From positions 1,922,001 through 1,986,000 of the forward strand of contig NC_010794.1 of assembly GCF_000019665.1 (NCBI RefSeq): 64,000 nucleotides of DNA, in the 5' to 3' direction. The translations under genes were made by a program, and so were the position numbers. This stretch comes from Methylacidiphilum infernorum V4. GTDB taxonomy: Bacteria; Verrucomicrobiota; Verrucomicrobiia; Methylacidiphilales; Methylacidiphilaceae. The notes below the pieces were generated by a model. The model was given only the letters and a program-made list of their open reading frames with translations, had not been told where the DNA came from and made no database searches. Positions 26,060-33,893 of the stretch are shown here, in pieces (position 1 is the stretch's first letter; each line of letters begins with the position of its first letter).

Positions 26060-26914
26060 TGTCTTTAGTTCGTTTTAGACTGCTCAACAGGCCCCAAAGC
26101 CGCTTGACAAACTTGGCTGCCGGCCGGCAGCCCCGTACCCTCTTTTTTTTCCTTTTGTCCTCCAAGACTTTCCTTTCACCTTTTTCTTTTTTTTAAAGGC
26201 TTCTTTAGGTGCATGAAAAAAAAATCTAGGCCGCTTGTTTTTATACCTCCAGGCCCCCTATAACCCAGCCGAAAACCACTCCCGTTTAGCCTTGGAGATG
26301 CAACCGATCTAAGCCTCCGCTTGCCTTTTTTTTAGCCCATGCCCACCCAAGATCCTCCAAGGAAAAGCTTTTTTATTTCAGCCTGGACAAGGGCCTCGAC
26401 AAGCCCTTTAAAAAGTCTTTCTCGGCATAAGATTCTTTCTGGACAAAGGATAAATAAAAGAAGGAAAGAAAAGAACTTAAAAAAGGGCTTAAGAAGATCA
26501 AAAAGAAATTAATAAACCTTTTTTTTGAGCCGGCCAAGGGGTTATCCCTGGAAAATCGCCTCGATAGCCCGGCTCCCTGATCCGTCAAGAAAACAACGAA
26601 AGAGAAATTCAATAAAAAATCCCGTTGTATTTAGCCGCTTTTAATCTTTTTTTTGGCTCTGTTGACCTCCCTTGCTTTGGCGGATGCCAAGGGGGCAAAG
26701 GGCAGGATAGAGAGAAAACTCGGGCCCGGGGATGGGTATAACCTGGGGGTTGGCCGCTACCAAAGCACTGAAAATACCTTCTATTGAAGCAACCCTTCCT
26801 TGAATACCCCGCTTGAGGATCATTGCACCGGCTGAGAGCCTTGGGATTTTCCCTCCTTCGGGCCGGCAGGGGACATCTACTCCAGGAATGAGCCCCATAC
26901 TATAGAAAAAGGCC
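26060..26914. other. Gene-poor stretch upstream of the porins
   Basis: Two short minus-strand frames (26373-26612 and 26641-26898) lack ribosome binding sites and family resemblance. The only clear signal is the palindrome at 26115-26132. A GAGCCGG/CCGGCTC pair (26527-26576) has a 35-nt loop and no usable T-run. The porin promoter should lie here, but no convincing -35/-10 pair was found. Confidence 0.45.
26115..26132. promoter_or_regulatory. Perfect 18-bp palindrome upstream of porin copy 3
   Basis: GGCTGCCGGCCGGCAGCC is fully self-complementary and GC-rich in an AT-rich intergenic region, 56-73 bp before the porin start. It could be a dimeric regulator site or an RNA hairpin. A T-rich run eight bases further along the plus strand also permits a plus-strand terminator, although no plus-strand gene precedes it. 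Confidence 0.45.
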
Positions 26915-28309
26915 CTAGTTTTCCTTTACCCAATCCGTCAGTTCAAACTGCTTGATCTTTCTTTGGAGGGTCTTTCGGCTTATGCCCAGTTTTTTTGCGG
27001 CAGAGGTTTTTTTTCCTTGGCAGACTCTCAAGGCATGGAGAATGAGCCGCTTTTCGGCTTCTTTTAAGTTGAAGCAGTCTGGTTCGGAGGATTCTACGGA
27101 GATCGGAGCACTGAGCAGGGGTCTTGGGATTCTTATCCTTTCAGGAAGGTCCCTGGGACGAATCTCTTCTCCCTGGCAAAGGACCACTCCATGTTCTATA
27201 GCCATTTTGAGTTCGCGAACGTTGCCCGGCCAATCATATTCTAAAAGGATTTTCATCGCCTCGGGGCTTAGCCGATCGATCTTTTTACCGTTTTCCGCTG
27301 CAAATTCGGCCAGGAAAGCTTGGGCAAGCAAGGGAATATCCTCCTTTCTTTCTCTCAGAGGAGGCATAACGATCCGCACCACGTTTAACCTAAAAAAAAG
27401 ATCTTCTCTGAATTTTCCTTCCTCGACCATCTTTTCAAGGTTCTTGTTCGTGGCGGCAATGACGCGCACGTCCACCGCGACGACCTTGTTGCTTCCAACC
27501 CTCTGTATCGTCTTTTCTCCCAAGGCACGAAGCAACTTGACCTGCGTGGGCAGATCGATTTCCCCGATTTCATCGAGGAAAAGCGTTCCCCGTGCCGCTT
27601 CTTCGAATCGCCCTATCCTTCGTTCAATCGCCCCGGTAAAGGCCCCTTTTTCATGGCCGAAAAGCTCGCTCTCGAGAAGCTGGGGAGAAAGAGCCGCGCA
27701 GTGGACGACGACAAAAGGGAAGTTTTTCCTGGGACTGAGCTGGTGGATGGCATGGGCAACGAGTTCTTTGCCCGTCCCGCTTTCCCCTTCAAGCAGTACT
27801 GTCGCCTTGCTCGATGCCACCTGCTTTATCTTTTCAAAAACGGCTTTCATCGCCGCCGAATTGCCGATGATCTTCTCAAGGCCGTATTTCCAGTTGAGCT
27901 GTCGTTTCAACTGGAGATTTTCGACCTCGACTTTCCTGGATTGATAGATTCTTTTGAGGGTAATCTCCAACTTTTCCAAGTCCAAGGGCTTGGGAATGTA
28001 ATCGTAGGCTCCCATCTTTATGGCTTCGACGGCGTTCTCCACCGAACCGTAAGCGGTCATAAAGAGGCAGGCCGGAGGAAAGGGAAGCGACTTGACTTTC
28101 CTTAGAATTTCAAAACCGGACTCCTTGCCCAGCCGGATATCGGCAAGGACGATGTCGATGGGTTCGTTTTCCAAGATGGCCATGGCCGAAGAGAGATCGG
28201 AAGCTTCATAAGTGTCAAACTCCTCTCCCAAAGCCATAACCAATCCCATGCGCGTTCTTTTTTCATCTTCGATGATCAGCAGCTTGGGAAAGTCATTCTC
28301 CCTATTCAT
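26915..28309 (-). CDS. Sigma54-dependent response regulator (NtrC family)
   Basis: 464 residues. Receiver domain 8-122 with acidic pair E14/D15, phospho-acceptor D57 (VLADIRL), T85 and K107. AAA+ domain with Walker A GESGTGKE (175-182), sigma54-contact loop GAFTGA (222-227) and Walker B GTLFLDEIGE (241-250). A Fis-type helix-turn-helix is at the C-terminus (AAKKLGISRKTLQRKI). All catalytic features are intact, so it should activate RNA polymerase with sigma54 when phosphorylated. Its start overlaps the end of the kinase gene by 8 bp, making the two a cognate pair. Targets are unknown; no clear -24/-12 promoter was found in the intergenic regions I read. Confidence 0.92.
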   Translation of the reverse strand: MNRENDFPKLLIIEDEKRTRMGLVMALGEEFDTYEASDLSSAMAILENEPIDIVLADIRLGKESGFEILRKVKSLPFPPACLFMTAYGSVENAVEAIKMGAYDYIPKPLDLEKLEITLKRIYQSRKVEVENLQLKRQLNWKYGLEKIIGNSAAMKAVFEKIKQVASSKATVLLEGESGTGKELVAHAIHQLSPRKNFPFVVVHCAALSPQLLESELFGHEKGAFTGAIERRIGRFEEAARGTLFLDEIGEIDLPTQVKLLRALGEKTIQRVGSNKVVAVDVRVIAATNKNLEKMVEEGKFREDLFFRLNVVRIVMPPLRERKEDIPLLAQAFLAEFAAENGKKIDRLSPEAMKILLEYDWPGNVRELKMAIEHGVVLCQGEEIRPRDLPERIRIPRPLLSAPISVESSEPDCFNLKEAEKRLILHALRVCQGKKTSAAKKLGISRKTLQRKIKQFELTDWVKEN

Positions 28310-29498
28310 CGCAACGAGCCTCGGTTTGCTTTGCTTTTTCAGCCATGGGAAGAAGCCTGATCAGCCTTTCCGCCCGGGGCAATAAAATTTTTACGGTCGT
28401 CCCTTTGCCTTTTTGGCTTTCGATCTGGACTTCTCCCCCATGATCACGGATGATCCTCCTGACGATGAGAAGACCCAAGCCCGTGCCGGAGGACTTGGTC
28501 GTAAAATAGGGTTTGAAAAGATGACTCATAGCCTCTTGGGCAATCCCCGTTCCGTTGTCCTGGAAGGAAACGATCAAAAAGGAATCATCCGCATGGGTGC
28601 TGATTTTTATGATCCCGTTCTTGCCTACCGCCTCTATCCCGTTTTTCAGAATGTTGTAAAAAGCCTGTTTTAATTGATTTCTATCCGCCCGCAGGAGGGG
28701 AAGCCCCTGGTCGAGATCCATCTCGATGAGGATATCCAGGTTTTGGATTTCCGGCGAGAGAAACTCCACGGCTTGCTTAAGGACCTGGTTGAGCGACAGC
28801 AACCTCAACTTGGGAGGAGAAGGCCTGATCGCCTTAAGAAACTGGTTGATGATGCCATCAAGCCTACGGATCTCCGAGCGGATGGCTGCAAAAGAATTTT
28901 CTATCTCTTTATCCCCTATTTGCCCGTTTTTCTGCTGGAGCAGTTTCTTGTACTTCTTTTCGATGAGCTGAAAATGAATACCTAGGGCATTGATGGGGTT
29001 GCCCAATTCGTGGGCCACTCCAGCAGCCAGCATGGTCAAGAGGTTGAGTTTTTCGCTCTCTATCGCCTCCAAAGTTTTTTCTCGCGTCGCCGTAATGTCA
29101 TAAAAAATGGCAATGTAGGCGGCATTTTTATCCCCCAATCCTTCAAGAGGAATCAAGGAAAGATTGAAATAACGGGGTTCAGGATAGAAAACCTGGAAAT
29201 CCCGGCTGATGACTTTTCCCAAGGAAATCAACTCCGGCCAATCGATCAGAGGAATACACTTCTGGATCTCCTTGCCAAGGATATCGTCGGGACTCACCCC
29301 GAAGAGCCTCTGCACCGCAAGATTGCTATACTTGATTTTACCCAGGTTGTCGAGAACGATAATCCCCTCCTGAAGGGCATTGAATATGGCTTCAAGAAAA
29401 CCCTTTTCCTTGACCAAACTCAAGAAAACGCCCTGGATCTCCCGGGGCCCTACCCTCTCGAACTTTCCCAAGAGCTTGCTTAAAAACGAGTGGCGCAT
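28302..29498 (-). CDS. PAS-domain sensor histidine kinase (NtrB/AtoS-like)
   Basis: 398 residues without a transmembrane segment, so cytoplasmic. PAS domain about 33-135 (ALQEGIIVLDNLGKIKYSNL, FGVSPDDILGKEI). The dimerisation/phospho-acceptor helix has HELGNPINAL with H163. The ATPase domain has N box QAFYNILKNGIEA, G1 DNGTGIAQ, F box LFKPYFTTK and G2 GTGLGLLIV. It autophosphorylates H163 and passes the phosphate to the regulator encoded immediately downstream. What the PAS domain senses is not predictable. The proteins overlap by 8 bp at DNA level, which fits coupled synthesis. Confidence 0.92.
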   Translation of the reverse strand: MRHSFLSKLLGKFERVGPREIQGVFLSLVKEKGFLEAIFNALQEGIIVLDNLGKIKYSNLAVQRLFGVSPDDILGKEIQKCIPLIDWPELISLGKVISRDFQVFYPEPRYFNLSLIPLEGLGDKNAAYIAIFYDITATREKTLEAIESEKLNLLTMLAAGVAHELGNPINALGIHFQLIEKKYKKLLQQKNGQIGDKEIENSFAAIRSEIRRLDGIINQFLKAIRPSPPKLRLLSLNQVLKQAVEFLSPEIQNLDILIEMDLDQGLPLLRADRNQLKQAFYNILKNGIEAVGKNGIIKISTHADDSFLIVSFQDNGTGIAQEAMSHLFKPYFTTKSSGTGLGLLIVRRIIRDHGGEVQIESQKGKGTTVKILLPRAERLIRLLPMAEKAKQTEARCDE

Positions 29499-29577
29499 GA
29501 ATGTTTAAAAACGGCTGTAATATAAGTTTTTCTTATTTATTTCTCCATGCAACGATTTTGTGAAAAGCTTTTTTTCC

Positions 29578-30606
29578 TTAAAGCCCCGAGCCGTCCGAAG
29601 CGAAAGATTTTTGCAAGGCTTTCTTCTTCTGGGGATTGACCTGGTTAAAAAAGGTCAATATCCCCCGGGCGATGGCTTCGGCCAGCTTTTGACGGTAGCT
29701 TTCATGATCCACAAGGGAAGATTCGATAGAATTGGATAGAAAACCGCCTTCAACGAGCACGCTGGGAAGCGAGTTTTCCCTGAGGACCTTGAACCTGGCC
29801 CTTTTCAGTCCTCTATCCATGTCCGAATCGTTGGGATGAAGCCTGATAATTTGACTATGGATGTCATGGGCAAGAAGGATATTGAGGCTGTCCGTCCGGT
29901 TACCGGGACTGGGACTATAATCGGTCAGGTAGAGCCTTCGGCTGTTGGTGGAGGGGGAGCCGCGGGGAGAAAGGGCATAGGTTTCCAAGCCGCGGCCTCC
30001 CCCGTAAGCTTGATTGTAATGAATGCTGACGAAGATATAATCGGGATAATAAGAGGCCATTCTTATCCGTTCATCGAGCGAAACAAAGACATCTTCGTTC
30101 CGGGTCATGACCACGGGTATCCCCCTGGCTTTTAGAAGGGCGGCAAGCCTACGGGCGGTATCCAGGGCATAGTTTTTTTCTGTCCCTTTTCTCGAAACAG
30201 CCCCTTTATCCGATCCTCCATGTCCCGGATCGATGACCACCCCGCGATAAAGGCGACCAGTGGGAATCATCCCCGGTCGGAGCAAAGGTTCAAACAAGCA
30301 GCAAAGATCTATCCTCGAAATCCATATTTGTCCCAGCCGTTCGACAATCGGGAATGAAAGCCAATGCTTGACCCCATCGATAAAGACAAACGAGGTATTG
30401 GGCAGGAAGTCAAGAGAGTTGATCCCGTTGGATAAATGGATGGGTTGGGAGGGAAAATAATCCGGGGCAGAAAAGTGATAAAAACGGCAAAAATCCTCCA
30501 AGGGGACATATTGGCTCTTGCCGAATTGGGCAAGGTGCCACGGCTCCGCTTTCAAAAAAGATGAGCCCAAAAAAAGAAAAAAAAGGAAAATTCTAATCAA
30601 GGGCAT
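29578..30606 (-). CDS. N-acetylmuramoyl-L-alanine amidase (Amidase_3, AmiC-like)
   Basis: 342 residues, signal peptide 1-20 (MPLIRIFLFFLFLGSSFLKA), an N-terminal domain of about 100 residues, then an Amidase_3 catalytic domain. Zinc ligands H129 (VIDPGHGG), E143 (GTEKNYA) and H196 (VSIHYNQ), and catalytic E286 (VLVEGGFLSN), are all present. It hydrolyses the amide bond between N-acetylmuramic acid and the stem peptide in periplasmic peptidoglycan, which is needed for daughter-cell separation. Its ATG lies 10 bp inside the end of panC, so the two are likely one operon with coupled translation. Confidence 0.9.
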   Translation of the reverse strand: MPLIRIFLFFLFLGSSFLKAEPWHLAQFGKSQYVPLEDFCRFYHFSAPDYFPSQPIHLSNGINSLDFLPNTSFVFIDGVKHWLSFPIVERLGQIWISRIDLCCLFEPLLRPGMIPTGRLYRGVVIDPGHGGSDKGAVSRKGTEKNYALDTARRLAALLKARGIPVVMTRNEDVFVSLDERIRMASYYPDYIFVSIHYNQAYGGGRGLETYALSPRGSPSTNSRRLYLTDYSPSPGNRTDSLNILLAHDIHSQIIRLHPNDSDMDRGLKRARFKVLRENSLPSVLVEGGFLSNSIESSLVDHESYRQKLAEAIARGILTFFNQVNPQKKKALQKSFASDGSGL

Positions 30607-31370
30607 GGGAAATTATCGATTAAGCGTATTTTATCTATCCATAGGGCTGCACACAACCGCCCATTTACTTTTTCCACATAATCGAGCTTAAAACAAGGAA
30701 TTTTTTCAAGCTCTTTCTTCGCCCAAGCTTCTCCTTCGGGCATCGAGGCCGCCTCTTTGAGGATCCTTGGGAACTGGGAAGCTATCCTTTTTTGTTCTTC
30801 GTTCAAGTAAGCATTCCTGGAGCTGTAGGCCAGCCCGTTTTCGTCCCGCACCGTCTCTACCCCGATCACTTCCATGGGAAGATAAAAATCCCTGGCCAAT
30901 CTTTGCACGAGTTCCAGCTGTTGGGCGTCTTTCCATCCGAAAACCGCCTTGGAGGGTTGAACCAACCAAAAGAGCTTCATCAACACCGTTGCAACTCCCT
31001 TGAAGTGTCCCGGCCTGGAGCGGCCGCAGCGGCCCAGGGAAATCTTTTCTTCGACCACCCAGCTTGAATGCTCTTCATGGTAAAGGCTAGGAGGTGCAAA
31101 AAGAACATCGACCCCCTGTTCACGACAAAGCAGCCTGTCTTTTTCATAATTCCGGGGATAGACCTGGTAATCTTCGCCAGGGCCAAACTGCGTGGGATTA
31201 ACATAAATGCTGACAACCAAGGGATCCCCTAGCTTGCGTGCCTTTTCTATCAAGCAGAGATGGCCCTTGTGCAGGGCACCCATGGTAGGGACCAGGACGG
31301 TGGCCTTCCCTTGGATTTTCCACTGCAGAGCAAGCGACTGCATCTCCGAAGGAGAAAAAATTTCGATCAT
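30597..31370 (-). CDS. panC: Pantothenate synthetase
   Basis: 257 residues from the ATG at 31370, preferred because the family starts here; an upstream in-frame ATG (31508) would add 46 residues of unrelated sequence. Motifs: PTMGALHKGHLCLIEKA (HxGH nucleotide site), YVNPTQFGPGEDYQVYPR, RPGHFKGVATVLMKLFWLV, GWKDAQQLELVQRL and YSSRNAYLNEEQ (KMSKS-like loop). It joins pantoate and beta-alanine with ATP to give pantothenate for coenzyme A. The protein is slightly short of the usual 280 residues, with a compact C-terminal domain. It overlaps the amidase gene downstream. Confidence 0.93.
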   Translation of the reverse strand: MIEIFSPSEMQSLALQWKIQGKATVLVPTMGALHKGHLCLIEKARKLGDPLVVSIYVNPTQFGPGEDYQVYPRNYEKDRLLCREQGVDVLFAPPSLYHEEHSSWVVEEKISLGRCGRSRPGHFKGVATVLMKLFWLVQPSKAVFGWKDAQQLELVQRLARDFYLPMEVIGVETVRDENGLAYSSRNAYLNEEQKRIASQFPRILKEAASMPEGEAWAKKELEKIPCFKLDYVEKVNGRLCAALWIDKIRLIDNFPCP

Positions 31371-31634
31371 AGCAATAAAAACTGCTTCCGGTTGGACCGC
31401 TGTCAATATTCCCTTTCCAAGAAAAATCCCTCGCAAAACTTCTGCTCGAAAAAGATGACGAAAAAAAAGAATCCGACTTGAAGAAAACTCTGGAGTTTTT
31501 ATCTTCAAAGCCCATCAAAATAAGCTTAATAAATCGAGATTAAAAAAGGATGGACTTAAAAAATCAATAGGGCTAAGCCCAAGAGAAACTTCGGGGATGT
31601 TTTTTTTCTAAGCCCGGATCAACGGTTACAAAAC

Positions 31635-32555
31635 ATGGATCTTTTTTACATTCTTTTTTTTTCTTTGCTCGGGTTGGCCTTAGTCGGACAAATCTTGAAT
31701 TCCTTGGGTTTTAGCCCACGAGGAAAGACCCCGGGCTTGGGAAGATCTTTCCTATGGATCCTTTTTAGTCTCCTTCTTGGACTCTGGCTAGGACTCGTCA
31801 AGGGGGCGGAAAAGGCGATGAGTTTCCTCGGTGTTTTTGGAATCGAATACCTCCTGAGCCTGGATAACCTCATCACCTTCCATCTCATTTTTGAATTTTC
31901 AAAAACGGCCACCTCTCTCAGGCAGAAAATCTTGAGCATAGGGCTTCTTTCAGCGGTTCTCCTTAGGCTGCTGCTTATTGTTTTTGGCCTCTATGCCGCC
32001 TCCAACTGGTCTTTGATCTACCCCCTTTTCGGCCTTTTCCTTTTTTACGGCGCTTACCGGCTTTCCCATCCCAAGGAAGAAAAACCTCCTTCCCTTCTTG
32101 CCGGAACGAAAAGAACGAAGCGGGGACCCTTTGTAATCGACCCGGAACAAAAATGGCTTTTTTTGTCAAAAGGTAAAATCGGGGTGGGTTCTGCCGCTCT
32201 TACGCTGCTAGCCATAGAAAGCAGCGATATTTTTTTTGCCTTAGACTCCGTCCCCGCCTCCTTTGCCCTGACCGACGATCCCTTGGTCATCATCGGGGGG
32301 AACATTTGCGGGATCCTAGGTCTCAGGTCCCTCTATTTCTTGGTTGAAAAAATGGCCCAAAAGATCATCTCGATCCGCAAGCTTTCCGCCTGGCTCTTGT
32401 TGCTTATGGGAGCCGAACTCATTGCCAAGTTCTGGGTGGAAATCCCTCCCTTGTATAGTTTCATAGCCCTCGTAGCCCTCTGTATTTTGCATGAACTCAA
32501 GGAAAGAAGCCTACTCAAGCAAAAAGGAAAGGCCGCCAAGCCGGCTAAAAAATAA
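31635..32555 (+). CDS. TerC/Alx-family integral membrane protein
   Basis: 306 residues with about seven to eight transmembrane helices. The two family signatures are present: GIEYLLSLDNLITF (69-82, with Asp77) and IESSDIFFALDSVPASF (194-210, with Asp198 and Asp204). These acidic residues in membrane helices are conserved in TerC/Alx proteins, several of which export manganese, and some of which support metalation of secreted proteins. The loop between halves is short (about 150-185). It is monocistronic, convergent with the next gene. I found no yybP-ykoY manganese riboswitch in the 126 bp upstream, although that RNA is common before this family. Confidence 0.85.
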   Translation: MDLFYILFFSLLGLALVGQILNSLGFSPRGKTPGLGRSFLWILFSLLLGLWLGLVKGAEKAMSFLGVFGIEYLLSLDNLITFHLIFEFSKTATSLRQKILSIGLLSAVLLRLLLIVFGLYAASNWSLIYPLFGLFLFYGAYRLSHPKEEKPPSLLAGTKRTKRGPFVIDPEQKWLFLSKGKIGVGSAALTLLAIESSDIFFALDSVPASFALTDDPLVIIGGNICGILGLRSLYFLVEKMAQKIISIRKLSAWLLLLMGAELIAKFWVEIPPLYSFIALVALCILHELKERSLLKQKGKAAKPAKK

Positions 32556-32570
32556 GGAAAAGAAAGTCCT

Positions 32571-33074
32571 TTATTTTGATTCTTCGCCAAAAAGAGGAGG
32601 TTCTTCGGGAGGCTCCTGTTGTTGTTGTTTTTTCTGTACTTCTCTCATTTTTTCCAGAAGCTCGGACATATCCTCGACTTCTTCCCACACCTCCTCGGCG
32701 ACGTAAATAGGGCACTTGTACTGCAATGCCAAGGTCAAGCAATCACTCGGCCGGGCATCCAATTCGATGATTTTTTTATGGACCTCGTTTTCGGCGCGCA
32801 ACAGAAGCCTTGCAAAATAAGTGTTGCTCCGCAGATCGTTGATGACCACCCGTTCAACGTGGATCGAAAGGGAATCGAAAACCATGGCCATGAGCTCGTG
32901 CGTTAGGGGCCTTTCATTTCTTTCCCCCCTAATGGCCATGGCTATCGCCCTCCCCACGTAACTATCCACATTAATGACAAAAACTTTTTCCTCGTTGCCT
33001 AAAAAAATGGCAAAACCATTGGGGCTGCTGGGCAAAATGCCTTTAACCTCTATTGGAACAACATCGTTTCTCAC
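32571..33074 (-). CDS. Bifunctional nuclease family protein (DUF151)
   Basis: 167 residues. The DUF151/BFN domain covers about 5-130: VEVKGILPSSPNGFAIFLG-like start (VKGILPSSPNGFAIFLGNE), SYVGRAIAMAIRG, RPLTHELM and LDARPSDCLTLALQYKCPIY. The last element is the conserved family core. Members of this family from bacteria and plants have been reported with DNase/RNase activity, but its cellular role is poorly understood. The C-terminal tail is acidic and Gln/Glu/Pro-rich (KKQQQQEPPEEPP). It is convergent with the TerC gene, 15 bp apart. The family call is strong; the function is weak. Confidence 0.85.
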   Translation of the reverse strand: MRNDVVPIEVKGILPSSPNGFAIFLGNEEKVFVINVDSYVGRAIAMAIRGERNERPLTHELMAMVFDSLSIHVERVVINDLRSNTYFARLLLRAENEVHKKIIELDARPSDCLTLALQYKCPIYVAEEVWEEVEDMSELLEKMREVQKKQQQQEPPEEPPLFGEESK

Positions 33075-33893
33075 ACTGTATTCAGTTAATTCGGTTTTAA
33101 ATAGTTTGCAAGGGTTTTCAATAGCAATAATTAGTCAGCACCAATCCAGGAATGGATCACCCTGGGCAAATGAAGCGAAGCAAGCCTGCAAGCCATCCAG
33201 GCTTTTGTTACAAGGGAACAGTTGGATGGGGAAAGAGGGAAAGATTTCCGGCAGGCGGTTGAGCGGCCGGCACCGTGATCATCCTCTGGGAAGGAAAGAA
33301 ACCGACCGATGTAGTCCTATAGGCTTGGCTGTCCGGCACAGGCCAAGATGGGGATCCTAAAAAAAACTCCAGGCCAGGATCACGGAAAAGAAAGCTGTCA
33401 AAGGGTTAGGGGGCCGTTGATCACCAGGTTCAGGAAGCCTGTCCTGGAATAAACGGAAAATACAAGGGATTTTTTCATGGGTGATCCGGGGCTTGGCTCC
33501 ACCCGCGCTTGAATGCCGGGATAGGTTCATCCGCCTTGGAAGCGATAAGGCAGATGGAGCATCGGCAAGGGATTGTTCCTCCCTTCTCGCCACCAATCAC
33601 GGGGCTATGGCATGGGACATTAACCGTGATTTCCCCAACTTGATCGAGCTCTTCTGAACGAGGAGCCGGGGCAAGCACTCCGCCAAAGCCTGGGCAAAAA
33701 AGCTGACGGGATGCCCCCCCAAGGAATGTTTTGTTAAGAGTCCAACCCGAAGTGCCTGGAGCAGAACTTGGCTGACGTCGTGGGAGAGCTTCAGGGAGAG
33801 GGGCATGATCGGCCCTGTGATTCAAAACGGCGAAAGAAAAAAATTAAAAATAAAATAGACAATTTTTGCGATTTATTTTTGTAGTTTTATATT
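33075..33893. other. Gene-free 0.8-kb stretch, possible gene relic
   Basis: Minus-strand frames at 33475-33825 and 33597-33806 overlap each other and lack start signals. Their GC-richer composition differs from the AT-rich ends of the same gap, which suggests a decayed gene. I recognise no protein or RNA family. The last 60 bases are A/T-rich and should hold the arginine decarboxylase promoter. Confidence 0.4.

Noticed and set aside
26373-26898. Two short minus-strand ORFs (79 and 85 residues)
   Set aside because: No ribosome binding site, no recognisable domain and low-complexity composition in a gene-poor region.
26952-27944. Plus-strand ORF of 330 residues
   Set aside because: Antisense to the NtrC-type regulator, whose Walker, GAFTGA and receiver motifs are all intact on the minus strand.
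33475-33825. Minus-strand ORF of 116 residues
   Set aside because: No start signal, no family match and overlap with another frame of similar quality; at best a gene relic.
20405-33893. Sigma54 (-24/-12) promoters linked to the NtrC-type regulator
   Set aside because: No TGGCAC-N5-TTGC-like element with correct spacing was found in the intergenic regions read.
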